From positions 1 through 35,443 of the forward strand of contig JAACFF010000017.1 in assembly GCA_009937635.1 (NCBI GenBank): a stretch of 35,443 nt of DNA, read 5' to 3'. The stretch's first letter is position 1, and each line of letters starts with the position of its first letter. The notes under the pieces are model-generated. The model was not told the origin of the DNA. It searched no databases and worked only from the letters and a program-made list of their open reading frames with translations. Positions 6,887 through 14,931 of this stretch are shown in pieces. Made by a program: the position numbers and the translations under genes. The stretch is from Chloroflexota bacterium (GTDB taxonomy: Bacteria; Chloroflexota; Anaerolineae; Promineifilales; Promineifilaceae).

Positions 6887-9028
6887 TCACCGCTGTAAAG
6901 CATCTGCCGTGGGTGCGGGGATCGGGTTTGGCATCAGCGTGGTAACTTCCAAGAAGTCGACATGCAAATGGGTTTTGCTGGCACCGAGCGACTCGACGAT
7001 ATAACCGATATCACCGACGAGAGGGGCCTCGGGATCTGAGAATTGATGGGCCAATCGGCCGTTGACCCAAAATACAAACGTTTGCCCACTTGCATCTAGC
7101 CGGAGCCAATTGCGCAGGTCAGAGCCGACAATCGATCCATCTCGCCCACTGGCTATTTCTATGGGACCATCAGGCGTCTGTTTCACTGCGGACCAGGTCG
7201 TGGTGTTCGGTGAAACCATGAAGGCATAATAGGATTGATCGCCACTTTTACGAGCGATTAGACCGTAGCGGAAGTCTCCGTCGTTGATCGTCTCCCTCAG
7301 CGACAGGAACACCTCCGTTTCTATGGACAAGTCGCCGCGGTTACTGTTGCCTTCTGGTCCCAAAAGCAAAAGCGGCCCTTCTGTATGCGCCTCCAAATGA
7401 TACCAGTCAGGTGCGTGGTAACCAGGGTTATCCCCCGAGCCGATAGTCCAGCCGCTATCAGGATCGGTGAAGTCATCACGGAATAGCAGATCGGGGGTCA
7501 CTGAGCCCGTCTCTTCACCGGCATTGGCAGCGCAGCGAAAGCCTGCCTGTGGCGTCATGGTGGGGGCATTGGGATCGCCGATGATCCGCGTAGCCAGGTC
7601 AACTGGCAACTGCCCGGATCCCCCGCGCAGAACTTTCCGTCCGGATTGCACTTCCGCGTAGGGTTCTTCTACCCACTCGTGGACGTTGTAAGCTGTATCA
7701 AACAAACCGTAAAAACTATGATCGGGGAGAAAAGTGCCCACCGGGTATGGGCTATTCTCGGGTAGCGTTACCTGGTTCCCGCTGTCACCCCATGGGAAGA
7801 GCAGGCTTTGATCGCCGCGAGCGGCCGTCTCCCATTCTGCTTCCGAGGGCAGGCGCTTGTTTAACCATTTGCAGTATGCATCGGCCATGTCCCAAGATAT
7901 ACCTGTCACCGGGAATGTGGCCTGTCCCTCAGCATAATTCCCGCCAGACCAGCTCGCTGGCGAACGGCCACCGGTGTCGTCGACAAAATCGGCGTACCGC
8001 GCATTGGTCACCTCATATTTGTCAATGAAGTAGGCGTCTAGCGCAATCTCTCTTGCGGCTTCATGACCGGCGCCGCCGGCCCCACTGCCGATTTGATATG
8101 TGCCAGCGGGAATCCTGATCATCCCCTCCAAAGAGGCGGGATCGCCAGATAGCGGGAAATAGTTCAGGGCCACTGCTGCAACGCCAATGAGTATCACGAG
8201 GGCCAGCAAAGCGACAACTGCCCAGCGGGCAAAATGAGGCTGGCGTGTACGGCCTGGGTCTTGCGGTTGAGCCGCGGATTGGGTGCTCGCCGCGCCAGCG
8301 AGGGGGGCCTCTGCTTGAGACGCCTGTGCGCTGGAATCGACGGCGTTGGCAGCCAGGGGGGCGGGCTGAGACGGAGCTTCAAAACGCAAAATGATGGATT
8401 GGCCCAGGCGGATTTGGTCGCCTGATTTGAGGAACTCACGCTTGGTCAGTCGCCTTCCGTTTAGAAATGTGCCATTGGTGCTGTTTAGATCTTCAACAGC
8501 ATACTTGCCCTTCTCCCGGCTAAAAAGCGCATGCCGGCCTGAAACAGACGGAGTAGGAATTACAAAATCAACTGTAGGGGCACGGCCGACTAGAACTTCG
8601 GCCGCGGTTAATTCAAAAATGTCTCCGGGCAGAGGATCTTCTTGCAGAATGAGTTTGCAATTGGCTTGGCCCGCAGCACCTTCCTTATCTTGACGGTACG
8701 GTGTATCTTCTTCCTGCTCCTGGCGCAGATCCTCCACTATCATCGTGGCATCAACCAGAGGTTGTTGGGGTTGGGTTCTCTCCACTGGCCGAGGCGGTTC
8801 GGGCCAGGCAATATTAGGGCGTTTCCGAGCACAGAGGACATAAAGCTCATCGATGCGTCCCTGGCGATCGAGGGCGGAGATCATTTCTCGGGCCTTGCCA
8901 GTCCTGGTGGTACCGGCTATGTTATCGTAGCCGATGCCTAATTCAAAGGCCAGTGTTCTCAGTTCCTCTTCGTCAAAACTATCATTCATAAGTTGAAGAA
9001 GTTGAGACAAGTATTTCGGATCTGTCAC
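6887..9028 (-). CDS. EAD-like / FHA / TM / FGE-like / LamG-like membrane signalling protein
   Basis: 713 residues from GTG 9028, with GAAGGAG 6 nt upstream. Residues about 5-75 (L-R-T-L-A-F-E-L-G-I then G-K-A-R-E-M-I and K-R-P-N-I-A-W) resemble the small helical effector-associated/Death-like adaptor domains (EAD) of bacterial conflict and signalling proteins. An FHA domain follows (about 124-216) with G-R at 148-149, S-V-S-G-R-H and N-S-T-N-G-T-F-L-N, the pThr-binding set. One helix (about 269-290) crosses the membrane. The extracytoplasmic side has an FGE-sulfatase/SUMF1 fold (303-502: I-P-A-G-T-Y, D-K-Y-E-V-T-N, R-L-P-S-E-A-E-W-E, L-R-G-G-S, G-F-R-C-A) and a LamG-like domain (about 516-700). 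The FGE part lacks the active-site cysteine pair, so it is probably a binding domain. It lies just upstream of the kinase, a likely partner. Confidence 0.85.
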   Translation of the reverse strand: MTDPKYLSQLLQLMNDSFDEEELRTLAFELGIGYDNIAGTTRTGKAREMISALDRQGRIDELYVLCARKRPNIAWPEPPRPVERTQPQQPLVDATMIVEDLRQEQEEDTPYRQDKEGAAGQANCKLILQEDPLPGDIFELTAAEVLVGRAPTVDFVIPTPSVSGRHALFSREKGKYAVEDLNSTNGTFLNGRRLTKREFLKSGDQIRLGQSIILRFEAPSQPAPLAANAVDSSAQASQAEAPLAGAASTQSAAQPQDPGRTRQPHFARWAVVALLALVILIGVAAVALNYFPLSGDPASLEGMIRIPAGTYQIGSGAGGAGHEAAREIALDAYFIDKYEVTNARYADFVDDTGGRSPASWSGGNYAEGQATFPVTGISWDMADAYCKWLNKRLPSEAEWETAARGDQSLLFPWGDSGNQVTLPENSPYPVGTFLPDHSFYGLFDTAYNVHEWVEEPYAEVQSGRKVLRGGSGQLPVDLATRIIGDPNAPTMTPQAGFRCAANAGEETGSVTPDLLFRDDFTDPDSGWTIGSGDNPGYHAPDWYHLEAHTEGPLLLLGPEGNSNRGDLSIETEVFLSLRETINDGDFRYGLIARKSGDQSYYAFMVSPNTTTWSAVKQTPDGPIEIASGRDGSIVGSDLRNWLRLDASGQTFVFWVNGRLAHQFSDPEAPLVGDIGYIVESLGASKTHLHVDFLEVTTLMPNPIPAPTADALQR

Positions 9029-9496
9029 TCGTTACTCCTTCATCATTCGCGCCGCTCGTCGCCAGCTATGATTTCCATGTGAGCCCCTTTTTGTTAACGG
9101 TGGCCACCGCATGTCGTAAGCTTTGCAAATGAAGCGTAGGAACCTGCCCATTAGATTCTCCCACACCTTGACTTGAACCGTCAATACCAGATTCTGTTTG
9201 GCCGAGAGTTGTACGGGCTATATAGTAAATAATCTCTGTAAAATTTGTGTAGGCAGGGTTAAATGTAACCACGCAGCTTTTTCAATCGAGCAGCTGCGAG
9301 TTAAAATAGACGGAGGAGACAACAGGCGCCGACGTGCGTCATCGAAAATGTAAAGCGACCTTTCCAGGTTGCGATCAAGCTGGAAAGCTTGAGTTACGGA
9401 GGAGACAACAAGCGCCGAAGTGCGTCATCGAAAATGTAAAGCGACCTTTCCAGGTTGCGATCAAGCTGGAAAGCTTGAGTTACGAAGGGGATTAAG
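9029..9496. other. Non-coding spacer with an 86-bp tandem repeat
   Basis: 468 bp between the divergent FHA and aldo/keto reductase genes. Apart from the tandem repeat at 9310-9481, I see only A/T-rich sequence (about 9210-9310) that may hold the divergent promoters. A short minus-strand frame at 9066-9272 has no recognisable homology and starts with GTG without a ribosome site, so it is not called. Confidence 0.6.
9310..9481 (+). repeat. 86-bp direct tandem duplication (two units) with twin-hairpin element
   Basis: Unit 1 is 9310-9395 and unit 2 is 9396-9481; they differ at only two positions (G/A and C/A). Each ends in a twin-hairpin element (9354-9394 and 9440-9480): one stem around CTTTCCAGGTTG and one made by ATCAAGCT/AGCTTGA. 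A third partial start (ACGAAGGGG) follows unit 2 and provides the ribosome-binding site of the aldo/keto reductase gene. The units abut without unique spacers, so this is not a CRISPR array. Confidence 0.9.
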
Positions 9497-10465
9497 ATGG
9501 AATACAGATTGCTAGGTAGTACGGGCGTTGAAGTTTCACAACTATGTTTTGGCACGATGTCCTTTGGCGGTGACGCGGACGAAGCAACCTCGGCGGCACT
9601 ATTTCAGCGCTGCCGCGACGCGGGCATTAATTTTTTTGACTGCGCCAATGTTTACCAGAGAGGCCGCGCGGAGGAGATCCTGGGTGGTCTGATGGCAGAT
9701 TGCCGGGATGAACTGGTGATCACCAGTAAGTTCCGCTTTCCAATGGGTGATGGGCCGAATCAAAGCGGGACGTCGCGCCGGCATATCATGACTGCAGTCG
9801 AGGCCAGTCTGAAGCGCCTCAACACCGATCGCATCGACCTCTACTTCATCCATCACTTTGACGCTAACACACCTCTGGAGTCAACGCTGCGCGCTTTCGA
9901 CGACCTGGTCACCCAGGGCAAGATCCTCTATCCTGCGGTGAGCAACTTTGCCGCCTGGCAAATCGCCAAGGCGCTGGGCATTTCAGCCAGAGAGGGGTGG
10001 GCGCGTTTCGAGTGCATTCAGCCCATGTATAACCTGGTAAAGCGGCAGGCTGAAGTGGAGATTTTGCCCCTGGCCGAATCTGAAGGATTGGGCGTCATTC
10101 CCTACAGCCCCTTGGGCGGTGGATTATTGACCGGTAAATATGGTATATCACGCCGGCCTGAATCGGGCCGCGTCGTCGAGAATGCCATGTATAAGATCCG
10201 TTATGGTGAGGAATGGATGTTTGATACGGCCGAAAAGTTCACCACCTTCGCCCAAGACAATGGTTACGATCCCGCCGCCCTGGCCGTGGCCTGGACTGCC
10301 GCGCATCCGGCGATCACCGCGCCGATCATCGGGGCGCGAAATCTGAGCCAACTCGAAGGGTCGCTCAAATCGTTGGAAATCGATATGACGCCGGAGCTGC
10401 GGTCGGCCATCAGCGCGCTCTCCATTGACCCGCCCATGGCCACGGATCGCAGTGAAGAACGGTAA
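9497..10465 (+). CDS. Aldo/keto reductase
   Basis: 322 residues, full length for the family. The N-terminal M-E-Y-R-L-L-G-S-T-G and the catalytic tetrad are visible: D48 (N-F-F-D-C-A-N), Y53 (V-Y-Q-R-G-R-A-E), K78 (I-T-S-K-F) and H119 (Y-F-I-H-H-F-D). The C-terminal NADPH-binding part reads I-G-A-R-N-L-S-Q-L-E. It should reduce aldehydes or ketones, or oxidise sugars, with NAD(P)H in the cytoplasm; it is closest in style to the YhdN/Tas-like AKRs. AAGGGG lies about 8 nt before the ATG and is contributed by the end of the tandem repeat. The next gene begins inside or within a few bases of this one, so they are probably co-transcribed. Confidence 0.92.
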   Translation: MEYRLLGSTGVEVSQLCFGTMSFGGDADEATSAALFQRCRDAGINFFDCANVYQRGRAEEILGGLMADCRDELVITSKFRFPMGDGPNQSGTSRRHIMTAVEASLKRLNTDRIDLYFIHHFDANTPLESTLRAFDDLVTQGKILYPAVSNFAAWQIAKALGISAREGWARFECIQPMYNLVKRQAEVEILPLAESEGLGVIPYSPLGGGLLTGKYGISRRPESGRVVENAMYKIRYGEEWMFDTAEKFTTFAQDNGYDPAALAVAWTAAHPAITAPIIGARNLSQLEGSLKSLEIDMTPELRSAISALSIDPPMATDRSEER

Positions 10466-11207
10466 AAGATCAGCCGTCACATTTTATATTGTGATGATAA
10501 TCATCGCTGTTTTGCCAGCATGTGGCCCACCATCAATCGCTGAGCCGCCAACAGCCCGTGATTTGGGCCAGCTGGCGATTGGGGAGGATGTCTTTGGCAC
10601 CTTCTATGCGTACGTGCCAACCTCTATCCCGGAGAATCCGGACATATTGGTGTTGGTGCACGGCACGCCTTCCAAAGATGGAACCGCCGAGGCGGATGCC
10701 GAGTTTTATGCCAGTAACTGGATTGATTTTGCCGAAGAACAGGGCTTTATCCTAATTGTTCCCGCATTTGCCCAGGAGGATTTTAGCAGCCGCCTGGGCG
10801 ATCATGCTATGGGTGGCTATCGTGGTTTATTCGGACGGAAAATTGGCGCTGATGAATGGGTGCTGCGCTTGGTGAACGCGTATCAGCAGGAATTTGGATC
10901 GGCGAACGAACCATTCTTTTTGTATGGCCATTCGGCCGGCGGGCAATTCGCCGGGCGATTTCTGGTTACCCACCCCGAGTCTGTTAAAAAAGCGGTGATT
11001 ACTTCTGCTACCACCTATCCGCAGCCCAATACAGAAGTGACCTGGTCATTTGGCATGGGCGAACTCCATACGGATATCGAGTGGGATGTGGATACAATCC
11101 AGCAACTGGATTCGCCAAATAACCCCTGCCCCGGTCAAAACTGTTTCAACTTGCTGCATAACGACCGTTTCTGCCTGCTATGTTATAATGCCAGCGAGAT
11201 TTCATAA
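10452..11207 (+). CDS. Lipoprotein alpha/beta hydrolase, C-terminally truncated
   Basis: 251 residues from GTG 10452, which overlaps the end of the reductase gene. This start gives a basic n-region, a hydrophobic core (T-F-Y-I-V-M-I-I-I-A) and a lipobox-like V-L-P-A-C. A TTG 27 bp upstream is possible but less sensible. The fold begins normally: L-V-L-V-H-G-T-P (oxyanion loop), F-I-L-I-V-P-A-F, and the nucleophile elbow Y-G-H-S-A-G-G with Ser near 161. The protein ends about 90 residues after the nucleophile, in a cysteine-rich tail (N-P-C-P-G-Q-N-C-F and F-C-L-L-C-Y) without the strand bearing the catalytic Asp or the final His. It is therefore probably inactive or a degraded gene. Its last codons hold a strong -10 element for the next gene. 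Confidence 0.65.
   Translation: MKNGKRSAVTFYIVMIIIAVLPACGPPSIAEPPTARDLGQLAIGEDVFGTFYAYVPTSIPENPDILVLVHGTPSKDGTAEADAEFYASNWIDFAEEQGFILIVPAFAQEDFSSRLGDHAMGGYRGLFGRKIGADEWVLRLVNAYQQEFGSANEPFFLYGHSAGGQFAGRFLVTHPESVKKAVITSATTYPQPNTEVTWSFGMGELHTDIEWDVDTIQQLDSPNNPCPGQNCFNLLHNDRFCLLCYNASEIS
11181..11189 (+). promoter_or_regulatory. Extended -10 promoter for the phosphofructokinase gene
   Basis: TGTTATAAT is an exact TGnTATAAT extended -10. No good -35 sits 17 nt upstream, which extended -10 promoters can tolerate. Transcription would start near 11196, giving a leader of about 85 nt before the ATG at 11281. It lies inside the 3' end of the truncated hydrolase frame. Confidence 0.5.
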
Positions 11208-11280
11208 TTGTGAAAAGGGGCTCAATGGAAGCCAATCCCCACATAATCTATTCTCGCCAGCACCTGATAAGAGGTAAGAA

Positions 11281-12390
11281 ATGAATACAAACCATCTTCC
11301 CGAGCCTACGAAAATTGCTATCGTCACTGGCGGCGGCGATTGCCCTGGCCTCAACACGGTGATCCGCGCCATTGTGAAGGCGGCTGCGCTGCGCGGTTGG
11401 GAGAGCGTAGGCATTCAAGACGGCTATGAAGGTTTGCTCGATCCGCCGCAGATACAGGCCCTTGATTACCGCGCCATGGATGCACTGCTCTACCGGGGCG
11501 GAACGATTTTGGGCACACGGAACCGCGGCCGTTTCTCGGCCAAGACGGGCCATGGCCAGGCGCGGCGCGTGCCCGAGGAAATCCTGCAGGAAGCCAAAGA
11601 AAACTTTGACGCGTTGGGGCTGAGCGCACTGGTTTGTATTGGTGGAGATGGCTCGCTGACCATTGCCCAACAGCTATACGAGACCGGCATGGCCGTCGTC
11701 GGCGTGCCCAAGACCATCGACAACGACCTGGCGGCGACGATTATGACTTTTGGCTTCGAAACGGCCGTATCGACGGCCGTGGATGCGCTGGACCGGCTGC
11801 GCAGTACGGCCGAAAGCCATGACCGGGTAATGGTGCTGGAAGTGATGGGGCGCTATGCGGGCTGGATCGCCGGATTCGCCGGGCTGGCCGGCGGCGCTGA
11901 CGTTATCCTAATCCCGGAGATTGAATTTGATTATGATGCGGTAGCACGTAAGGTTGTGGCGAGGGAAGCGATAGGCAAAGAATACACGCTGGTGGTGGTA
12001 GCCGAGGGGGCGAAGCCCAGAGGGGGGCAGTTTGTGACCTCGGGCGAGACCGACGGCGATCGCGAGGCGCGCCTGGGCGGCATTGGCCACGTCGTTGCTG
12101 GCGAAATTGAGGAACGCACAGGCAAGGAGTCGCGCTGCGTCGTGCTTGGCCATTTGCAGCGCGGTGGCCAGCCTTCGCAGTGGGATCGCCAATTGTGCAC
12201 GCGCTTTGGCGTCCACGCCGTAGAGATGATCGCCGCACAGCAGTTTGGTATGATGGTGGCCATGACGCCCAAGGGCATGGAGCCGGTTAGCCTGGTTGAG
12301 GCCGTGGCTGACATTCGCCGCGTGCCGCCTGATGGTGAATTGGTGCAGACGGCGCGGGCCTTGGGTGTTAGCTTGGGGGATGAATTGTAG
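11281..12390 (+). CDS. pfkA: 6-phosphofructokinase (group A, G/K mixed phosphoryl-donor signature)
   Basis: 369 residues. The family hallmarks are present: the nucleotide loop T-G-G-G-D-C-P-G-L-N at 17-25, G-G-D-G-S at 121-125, P-K-T-I-D-N-D at 143-149 with catalytic D147, and the substrate motif M-G-R-Y-A-G-W. The residue equivalent to E. coli Gly104 is Gly (G124), which favours ATP. The residue equivalent to position 124 is Lys (K144), which is typical of PPi-dependent enzymes. Gly with Lys is known in ATP-using PFKs such as trypanosomal ones, so ATP is the best guess. The enzyme phosphorylates fructose 6-phosphate in glycolysis. A-G-A-G-G lies before the ATG, and the upstream promoter at 11181-11189 suggests independent expression. 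Arylsulfatase 1 follows after 81 bp. Confidence 0.93.
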   Translation: MNTNHLPEPTKIAIVTGGGDCPGLNTVIRAIVKAAALRGWESVGIQDGYEGLLDPPQIQALDYRAMDALLYRGGTILGTRNRGRFSAKTGHGQARRVPEEILQEAKENFDALGLSALVCIGGDGSLTIAQQLYETGMAVVGVPKTIDNDLAATIMTFGFETAVSTAVDALDRLRSTAESHDRVMVLEVMGRYAGWIAGFAGLAGGADVILIPEIEFDYDAVARKVVAREAIGKEYTLVVVAEGAKPRGGQFVTSGETDGDREARLGGIGHVVAGEIEERTGKESRCVVLGHLQRGGQPSQWDRQLCTRFGVHAVEMIAAQQFGMMVAMTPKGMEPVSLVEAVADIRRVPPDGELVQTARALGVSLGDEL

Positions 12391-12471
12391 CGATGAACAG
12401 TGCTTGATGCAGATAGCGGCATCGATTTATTACGTGAAAATACAATGATCAAATGATAAGGAGAATAAACA

Positions 12472-14835
12472 ATGTCAGACCTAGTTGAATACAAGCCTGG
12501 AACCACCTTTCCCGGCGTGATTGGTCGCACAGTATCCGAATCGGAACCCGCCTGGCCGGAGCCGGTGCGGGCCAAAGAAGGGGCGCCTAATGTGATCTTT
12601 TTCGTGCTAGACGATGTTGGTTACGGACAGATGTCGGTCTTTGGCGGCTTAGTCAACACCCCAAATCTTGACCGGCTGGCAGAGAACGGCTTGCGTTATA
12701 CCAATATGCATACCACGGCCTTATGTTCGCCCACCCGCTCTTGCATTCTCACGGGCCGCAACCATCACTCCAACGGCGTGGCGGCGATCATGGAGACGGC
12801 TACCGGCTTCCCGGGTTACGATGGGCGTATGCCCTTCCAGAATGGAATGCTGCCGGAGATGCTGCTGGAGCATGGCTACAACACTTTCTGCACCGGCAAG
12901 TGGCACCTGGCGCCGGCGGAGGAAAGCACGCCGGCCGGTCCCTACCACCGCTGGCCATTGGGGCGCGGCTTTGAGCGCTTTTATGGCTTTTTGGGCGGCG
13001 AGACTAACCAATGGTTCCCCGACCTGACCTACGATAATCACTCGGTGCCCCAACCTAAAACCGTAGAGGAGGGCTACCACCTGGATGAGGATCTTGCCGA
13101 TAACGCCATCAAGTTTATTCTCGATGCGCATGTCGTCGCGCCGGATAAACCTTTCTTCCTCTACCATGCTCCTGGCTGTGCTCATGCGCCACACCAGGTG
13201 GCCCCAGAATGGATTGAGAAGTACAAAGGTGTATTCGATATGGGTTGGGACGAATATCGTGAGGTCGTTTTTGCGCGGCAAAAAGAGTTGGGTATCTTCC
13301 CCGCCGATGCCGAGTTATCGCCACGGGATCCGGATGTGCCCGAGTGGGATAGCCTGAGCGCCAAGCAGAAAAAACTGTACGCGCGCTTCATGGAAGTCTT
13401 TGCCGGATTTCTGGAACATTGCGACCATCAATTCGGCCGTATTCTTAACACGCTGGAGGAGATCGGCGAGCTGGACAACACGCTGATCATGATGATCCCG
13501 GATAATGGCGCCAGCTCGGAAGGAGGTGTCAATGGCGCCTTCAACGAAATGAGCAGCTTCAACTATTACTGGGAGAGCCTGGAAGATATCTTACCCAAGA
13601 TGGATCTGCTGGGTGGACCAGCCTCGTATAACCATTATCCGTGGGGCTGGTCCTGGGCGGGCAACACGCCTTTCCGCCGCTGGAAAAAAGATGTTTACCG
13701 TGGCGGCTGCACCGATGACCTGGTAGTGCACTGGCCTAAGGGTATCCAGGCCAAGGGCGAGCTTCGGACCCAATATGCCCACGCCATAGACATGCTCCCC
13801 ACCGTATTGGATGTTTTGGGTATTTCGCCGCCGGAGCAGATCCGCGGCGTGGCCCAGTCACCGATCGAGGGCGTCAGCTTCGCCCATACTTTTGACGATG
13901 CCGGTGCGCCCAGTGAGCACCACACCCAATACTTTGAGATGTTTGCCAGCCGGGCCATCGACCACGATGGCTGGCGCGCGGTGTGCGGTTTCCCAGGCCC
14001 GACTTATGCGCAGGGCGCTGAGAAGGGTCGTCATTTGGGCGATGAGATCACGCCCGAGGTGTTAGACGATCTGGATGCCAATGGCTGGGAGTTGTTCCAT
14101 ATCGCCGAAGATCCCACTGAGAGCCATAACCTGGCTGATGAGTATCCCGAGAAACTGGCCGAAATGATCGCTCGCTGGTATGTCGAGGCGGGAAAGTACA
14201 AGGTGCTACCGCTGGATGGCACGCTGATGCAGCGCTTTGCTACTGAGCGTCCACAGATTGCCAGACCTCGCAACAGCTACACCTTTTACCCCAACCTCTC
14301 CGTGGTGCATCCGCAGGTCGCGCCACTGGTTTTCAACCGGCCGCACAGCATCACTGCCGAGGTGGAGATCCCGGCTAGCGGCGCGGAAGGGGTGCTCGTG
14401 GCCCAAGGCGGCGTCGCCGGCGGCTACGTGCTCTATGTCAAGGAGGACAAGCTGCACTATATTCACAACTACCTGGGGCTGGAAGCGTTTTCTGTGACGT
14501 CAATGGTGAATGTGCCTGAAGGAGCGAGTACTTTTCGTTACGAGTTTGAACCGACCGGCGAGCCTGACATCCGCAACGGCCGTGGCGCTCCAGGCCGTGG
14601 GCAGCTCTACATCAATGGTGAGTTGGTGGGCAACAGCGAGTTCCCCACAACGGTGCCCATTCTCTTTGGCATCGAGGGCCTGAGTTGCGGTTATGACTTT
14701 GGCGAGGCGGTGACACATGAGTACAAGGCACCCTTCACCTTCACCGGGACCATCAAAGATGTGACAATTGACATGTCTGGCGATCTTATTGAGGATGATG
14801 AGGCCAAAGTGCGTGTGTTGATGGCCCAGCAGTAA
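12472..14835 (+). CDS. Arylsulfatase 1 (type I, large AtsA-like)
   Basis: 787 residues, the size of the large mycobacterial-type AtsA arylsulfatases. AAGGAG lies 8 nt before the ATG. The alkaline-phosphatase/sulfatase fold is marked by the metal ligands D47-D48 (V-L-D-D-V-G), the signature C85-S-P-T-R89 followed by S-C-I-L-T-G-R, K143 and H145 in T-G-K-W-H-L, and P-D-N-G-A-S near 345. C85 must be converted to formylglycine for activity. Residues about 610-780 form a C-terminal beta-sandwich (H-S-I-T-A-E-V-E-I, G-G-Y-V-L-Y-V and F-T-G-T-I-K-D-V-T-I). No Sec or Tat signal is present, so it should act in the cytoplasm on imported sulfate esters. It is closest to arylsulfatase 2, with arylsulfatase 3 more distant. 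A hairpin follows the stop. Confidence 0.93.
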   Translation: MSDLVEYKPGTTFPGVIGRTVSESEPAWPEPVRAKEGAPNVIFFVLDDVGYGQMSVFGGLVNTPNLDRLAENGLRYTNMHTTALCSPTRSCILTGRNHHSNGVAAIMETATGFPGYDGRMPFQNGMLPEMLLEHGYNTFCTGKWHLAPAEESTPAGPYHRWPLGRGFERFYGFLGGETNQWFPDLTYDNHSVPQPKTVEEGYHLDEDLADNAIKFILDAHVVAPDKPFFLYHAPGCAHAPHQVAPEWIEKYKGVFDMGWDEYREVVFARQKELGIFPADAELSPRDPDVPEWDSLSAKQKKLYARFMEVFAGFLEHCDHQFGRILNTLEEIGELDNTLIMMIPDNGASSEGGVNGAFNEMSSFNYYWESLEDILPKMDLLGGPASYNHYPWGWSWAGNTPFRRWKKDVYRGGCTDDLVVHWPKGIQAKGELRTQYAHAIDMLPTVLDVLGISPPEQIRGVAQSPIEGVSFAHTFDDAGAPSEHHTQYFEMFASRAIDHDGWRAVCGFPGPTYAQGAEKGRHLGDEITPEVLDDLDANGWELFHIAEDPTESHNLADEYPEKLAEMIARWYVEAGKYKVLPLDGTLMQRFATERPQIARPRNSYTFYPNLSVVHPQVAPLVFNRPHSITAEVEIPASGAEGVLVAQGGVAGGYVLYVKEDKLHYIHNYLGLEAFSVTSMVNVPEGASTFRYEFEPTGEPDIRNGRGAPGRGQLYINGELVGNSEFPTTVPILFGIEGLSCGYDFGEAVTHEYKAPFTFTGTIKDVTIDMSGDLIEDDEAKVRVLMAQQ

Positions 14836-14844
14836 ATCCGAGCA

Positions 14845-14875
14845 AAGATGCCATCTTTCAAAAAGATGGCATCTT
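14845..14875 (+). terminator. Hairpin after arylsulfatase 1
   Basis: A 14-bp perfect stem, AAGATGCCATCTTT (14845-14858) with its complement at 14862-14875, around a 3-nt loop, 9 nt after the stop. There is no long T-run outside the stem, so termination may be partial. It shares AAGATGCCA with the hairpin at 18376-18409. Confidence 0.65.
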
Positions 14876-14931
14876 CGGCGATACAACTGGCCATGTCCAC
14901 TAAAGGCATGACAGCAAACAACGATTGATCG

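Noticed and set aside
9066-9272. 68-codon minus-strand frame in the spacer upstream of the FHA gene
   Set aside because: GTG start without ribosome site, no recognisable motif, and it lies where the divergent promoters are expected.
9310-9481. Possible CRISPR array
   Set aside because: The two 86-bp units are directly adjacent and nearly identical throughout; there are no unique spacers and no cas genes.
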